Shown piece after piece: positions 61,631 to 64,000 of a DNA stretch of 64,000 nt (position 1 is the stretch's first letter; each line of letters opens with the position of its first letter). Made by a program: the position numbers and the translations under genes. Under the pieces are notes generated by a model. It did not search any database. It was not told where the DNA came from and was given only the letters and a program-made list of their open reading frames with translations. Source of the DNA: Phormidium tenue FACHB-1052 (GTDB taxonomy: Bacteria > Cyanobacteriota > Cyanobacteriia > Phormidesmidales > Phormidesmidaceae); the NCBI RefSeq assembly GCF_014696675.1, contig NZ_JACJQN010000002.1, positions 310,001-374,000 on the forward strand. Reading direction: 5' to 3'.

Positions 61631-61946
61631 AGTTGGGCTGCATAAACGCTACAGGTATTGTAGGTTCCGCAGGTTAAGCCCTGAGTGATCGGGAGAGTAC
61701 GATCGCACCCCAGCGCTTTATTAAATAAATAGTTAGCTCTCGCCGGACTCTTAGAGTATGCGATCGCACAACGTTTGACCGAGCCACCGCTGAAGCTTTG
61801 TTACAAATCCTTGGGTGGCCGGCTGGGAAAGAGTAGGGCTAACTGCAATGCTGAGTTCTAGTACACTATCAATGGCTACAAACTTGTCATAATAAGTTGA
61901 CTTTACTAAGACCATTCCGCTGCGCTGCAAACTAGGAGGTCTCACG
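61631..61946. other. intergenic region upstream of the glutamine synthetase remnant
   Basis: No gene is supported; a 64-codon minus-strand frame (61751-61945) lacks family signal. The end of the region holds a strong AGGAGGT ribosome-binding site (61934-61940), evidently that of the once-functional downstream gene. Confidence 0.5.
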
Positions 61947-62653
61947 GTGACTGAGTGTTAACACGGGTCGATACCTCGACAGATTTAGAGCGCTACGTCG
62001 CCGCCGAGGGGCGCGATGAGCTAGTCAAGCAGGTGCGAGCCAAAATCGACGAGCTGGGCATTCAATACATCTATTACCAGTTCATTTCCGTGACGGGGCG
62101 CATTGTGGGTAAGGGCATCCCCGCCGACTATTGGGAGGTCACTGCCGAGAAAGGCTTTCAGCTGGTCTATGGGGCCACCGCTAACCTGGCAATGAATCGC
62201 CACAGCCAGTACCTCGGCTACGGCCCCGAAGCGGCAGAGCTAGTCGTCATCCCCGACCCCGAAACTTTCTGCCAACTGCGGTGGGATCAGCGGGTGGCGC
62301 GGGTCTACTGCGTCTGCTTCCGCAACCGCGAAGAGGAGGAAGACGCAGCGGCATTTTTGACGGGCGACTGTCGGGGCAACCTCAAGCGCATTCATGCCGA
62401 GTTTCAGGCCAAACATGGGCTACAGCTACGCCACGGCTGCGAACCGGAGATGATGTGGCTCAAAAAGGGGCCAGACGGCAAGCCCGACGTGGGTGAAGCC
62501 CTCGACTGTCTCGCCACCGACGAGGTGATTCAGTCAGCGCTGCCGGGAGAAATGTACCGCATCTTTGACCAGTACAAGCGCGACGAGTGGGAGCGGTTTT
62601 TGGCCACCACCACTAACTGGGATATGGAGAACTATTTAGACTGCCTACCCTAG
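61947..62653 (+). pseudogene. glutamine synthetase-like gene lacking its catalytic core
   Basis: Encoded residues ~1-175 match the N-terminal part of GS-family enzymes (FISVTGRIVGKGIPADYWEV, EKGFQLVYGATANLAMNRHS, HGCEPEMMWLKKG). They pass near 62489-62500 directly into the extreme C-terminus (DEVIQSALPGEMY, FLATTTNWDMENYLDCLP). From memory of full-length relatives (~480-500 residues) about 250 residues with all metal, ATP and glutamate sites are missing. The well-placed GTG at 61947 reads only VTEC then TAA; the main frame begins at a poorly spaced GTG (61955), implying a one-base indel. The 232-residue product would be non-catalytic. Confidence 0.75.
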
Positions 62654-62986
62654 TACCGCTACACGGAGTGCAAAATGCAAAATTCAAAGGGAAAAATTCT
62701 TAGGGTAGAGGTGTTTCAAGCATGTTGAACAGTCAGGTCATTTTTGCTGCTGCGTACTAGTCGTTTCTGGCTTTCTAGGTTATGTGCAAAAGTGCCAATT
62801 CCCCCATACTTTTCTCCACTGAAGAAAGCATGAGGGAACTGGTTAATCAGGGCTATGGACTTGCTTGGATTTGATTTTTGCCAGGGCTAATGTGAACGGG
62901 CCTGGGCTGTAAGAGTGATCTAGGAGAGCGATCGCATCACCCTACCGCAAAGCACTCCTCTGGGTTCAAATTGCTGCCAAAAACGC
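62654..62986. other. intergenic region with a repeat fragment
   Basis: Lies between the convergent glutamine synthetase remnant and the rhodanese-like gene. A short AAATGCAAAATTCAAA fragment (62674-62690) belongs to the AATTCAAA repeat class. No gene or clear terminator seen. Confidence 0.5.
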
Positions 62987-63544
62987 TTAATCCTTGAGCG
63001 GCGACGAAAAAGCGTAGACGCCTTCGGTGGGGCCACCAACGGCCTTCCATGCCGAAAGCCCACCCTGCAATACAGCTACACTGCCATAGCCCGCTTGACG
63101 GAGCTGGCTAGCGGCGTTGTCAGCGCTGTCGCCATAGATGTAGATATCACGCTTGTGCTCTAGGGCATTTTCAGCATTGCCTAGAAGCTGTTCAACGGGC
63201 ATGGGCACAGCGCCAGTAATCCGCTCGTTGTTAAAGTCTTCTCGGCTGCGCACGTCGATAATCGTCAGGGCTGGCTCGCCCCATTGCAGGCGCTTAAGCA
63301 GTTCTTCGGCAGGGGCTTGGTTAGCCGACATCGCGGGAGGCTTGGGCAAGGGCTTAGTTACTGTAGCCTTAGCCGATTCAACCTGATCAGAAACTTCATG
63401 GGACGCATCATCGGCTTTGCGCGCAAATTCTTCGGTTTTCTCAGGAACTTGGCCGACAGCGTTTCCTGCTTGCTCAGTCAGGCTTTGAGCTTGGTCGGCA
63501 GTCTGATTAGCAAAATTATCGGCTTGCTCAGAAAAATTAGTCAT
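62987..63544 (-). CDS. rhodanese-like protein lacking the catalytic cysteine
   Basis: A 185-residue protein. Residues ~1-65 are Ala/Gln/Glu-rich and LEA-like or coiled (FANQTADQAQSLTEQAGNAV). Residues ~75-175 form a rhodanese fold (LTIIDVRSREDFNNERITGA, QAGYGSVAVLQGGLSAW). The active-site loop reads IYIYGDSADNAAS, with Gly where the sulfurtransferase Cys belongs, so it is likely a non-catalytic sulfide- or protein-binding version. No signal peptide is seen. The LEA-like head suggests a stress role, which is inference. Confidence 0.75.
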   Translation of the reverse strand: MTNFSEQADNFANQTADQAQSLTEQAGNAVGQVPEKTEEFARKADDASHEVSDQVESAKATVTKPLPKPPAMSANQAPAEELLKRLQWGEPALTIIDVRSREDFNNERITGAVPMPVEQLLGNAENALEHKRDIYIYGDSADNAASQLRQAGYGSVAVLQGGLSAWKAVGGPTEGVYAFSSPLKD

Positions 63545-64000
63545 AGATTACCTCTATCAGCATCAATGACTTCAAGCTACTGGGTGGGAATCAAAATCTC
63601 ATCCACCAGCGGGCATAATCCCCAAAAAAGCCGCTAACCGCCAACCGGCATATATTCTTTCTTGAACAAAAAAGTTATCAAGGTGGAGTTTCAGACAAGT
63701 CATCTCTTTCCAATTCGTTGCCAGGCAAGGCATTGTCGATATTCTTGCTGTCAACATAAATTCAAAAATATTTGTGCAGTTGTTTTAACTTTGATGGTTT
63801 TCTGAGTCAAATGGAGTAGAAAGCTTGCTGCAATATCTCGCTTGAGAAAGAGTTTTTAAGCATCAATGGTTAGTGATTTTAACTATGGTGAGGCTATTTT
63901 CTAAAGATGAGCAAATGGTATTGGGCGCTACCCGACTAACCTGCTGTTCGATTGGGTTAGCAGCTAAGAATCTATTTTCTCAGTGGGTTTGACACGAGCC
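63545..64000. other. AT-rich intergenic end of the window
   Basis: No gene is seen on either strand to the window edge. The region is AT-richer than the rest, with several TTTTAA-like stretches, and presumably holds the promoter of the rhodanese-like gene and regulatory sequence of a gene beyond the edge. Confidence 0.5.

Noticed and set aside
61850-61890. An NtcA box upstream of the glutamine synthetase remnant.
   Set aside because: GTA and TAC are present but separated by 13 rather than 8 bases, and the -10 region is not correctly placed.
1-64000. A CRISPR array, prophage, insertion sequence or integrated plasmid.
   Set aside because: No regularly spaced identical repeats, transposase, capsid, portal or replication genes were found; the only mobile trace is the decayed integrase near 12.9 kb.
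1-64000. The dense GCGATCGC octamers as a special local feature.
   Set aside because: HIP1 is over-represented throughout most cyanobacterial genomes, so it supports the taxonomic call but is not a local signal.

Overview
The window is a chromosomal segment of a cyanobacterium. The evidence is psbI, an RbcR (Ycf30-type) regulator, a ferrochelatase with a chlorophyll-binding tail, a Tic22-like protein, a CCB2/CCB4-like cytochrome b6 assembly factor, a metallothionein/SmtB pair, and very frequent GCGATCGC (HIP1) octamers. GC-rich coding sequence together with dispersed AATTCAAA and G-rich minisatellites fits a filamentous Leptolyngbya/Nodosilinea-like lineage; the lineage is inference. There is no rRNA, CRISPR array, prophage or intact insertion sequence.

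Layout. 1-5.7 kb: end of a divergent phosphoketolase-like gene, tic22, tRNA-Pro(UGG), a DUF4332 gene, a GNAT acetyltransferase, an ACT-domain protein and an alpha/beta hydrolase. 5.8-13.1 kb: a minus-strand small RNA with its own promoter and terminator, a Crp/Fnr regulator, rbcR, a 2Fe-2S ferredoxin, hrcA, a DUF4126 gene, hemH and a decayed integrase. 13.5-19.2 kb: a three-gene signalling locus (multidomain regulator, sensor kinase, CheY-like receiver). 19.2-24.1 kb: infC with an apparent AUU start, an rRNA methyltransferase, a CCB-like gene, divergent smtA/smtB with two matching operators, and proA. 24.2-29.6 kb: unknown cyanobacterial genes, a DUF3769 outer-membrane protein and psbI. 29.7-36.1 kb: a GH38 mannosidase carrying an in-frame repeat insertion, a glycosyltransferase and lepA. 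36.3-44.5 kb: an orphan RHH protein, a GAF sensor kinase, a YgiT/DUF4258 toxin-antitoxin pair with a broken toxin, tyrA, a helicase-like protein with no obvious P-loop, and a large helical membrane protein. 44.6-51.3 kb: a TAXI binding protein, mrdA, an ArsR regulator, dxr, a DUF2442/DUF4160 pair and purU. 51.3-64 kb: a DUF4340 gene, pntB/pntA, two HAD phosphatases, a repeat-containing M15-like peptidase, prmC, an exported protein, a glutamine synthetase reduced to its two ends, and a rhodanese-like protein lacking its cysteine.

Most genes are housekeeping or photosynthesis-support genes in short transcription units. The most notable points are: the small RNA whose predicted 5' end is complementary to the conserved core of the cyanobacterial sRNA Yfr1; the AUU start of infC; the regulator with apparently non-phosphorylatable receivers and an altered GGDEF motif; a 36-bp dispersed repeat inside two neighbouring genes; and several pseudogenes whose lesions can be located exactly.
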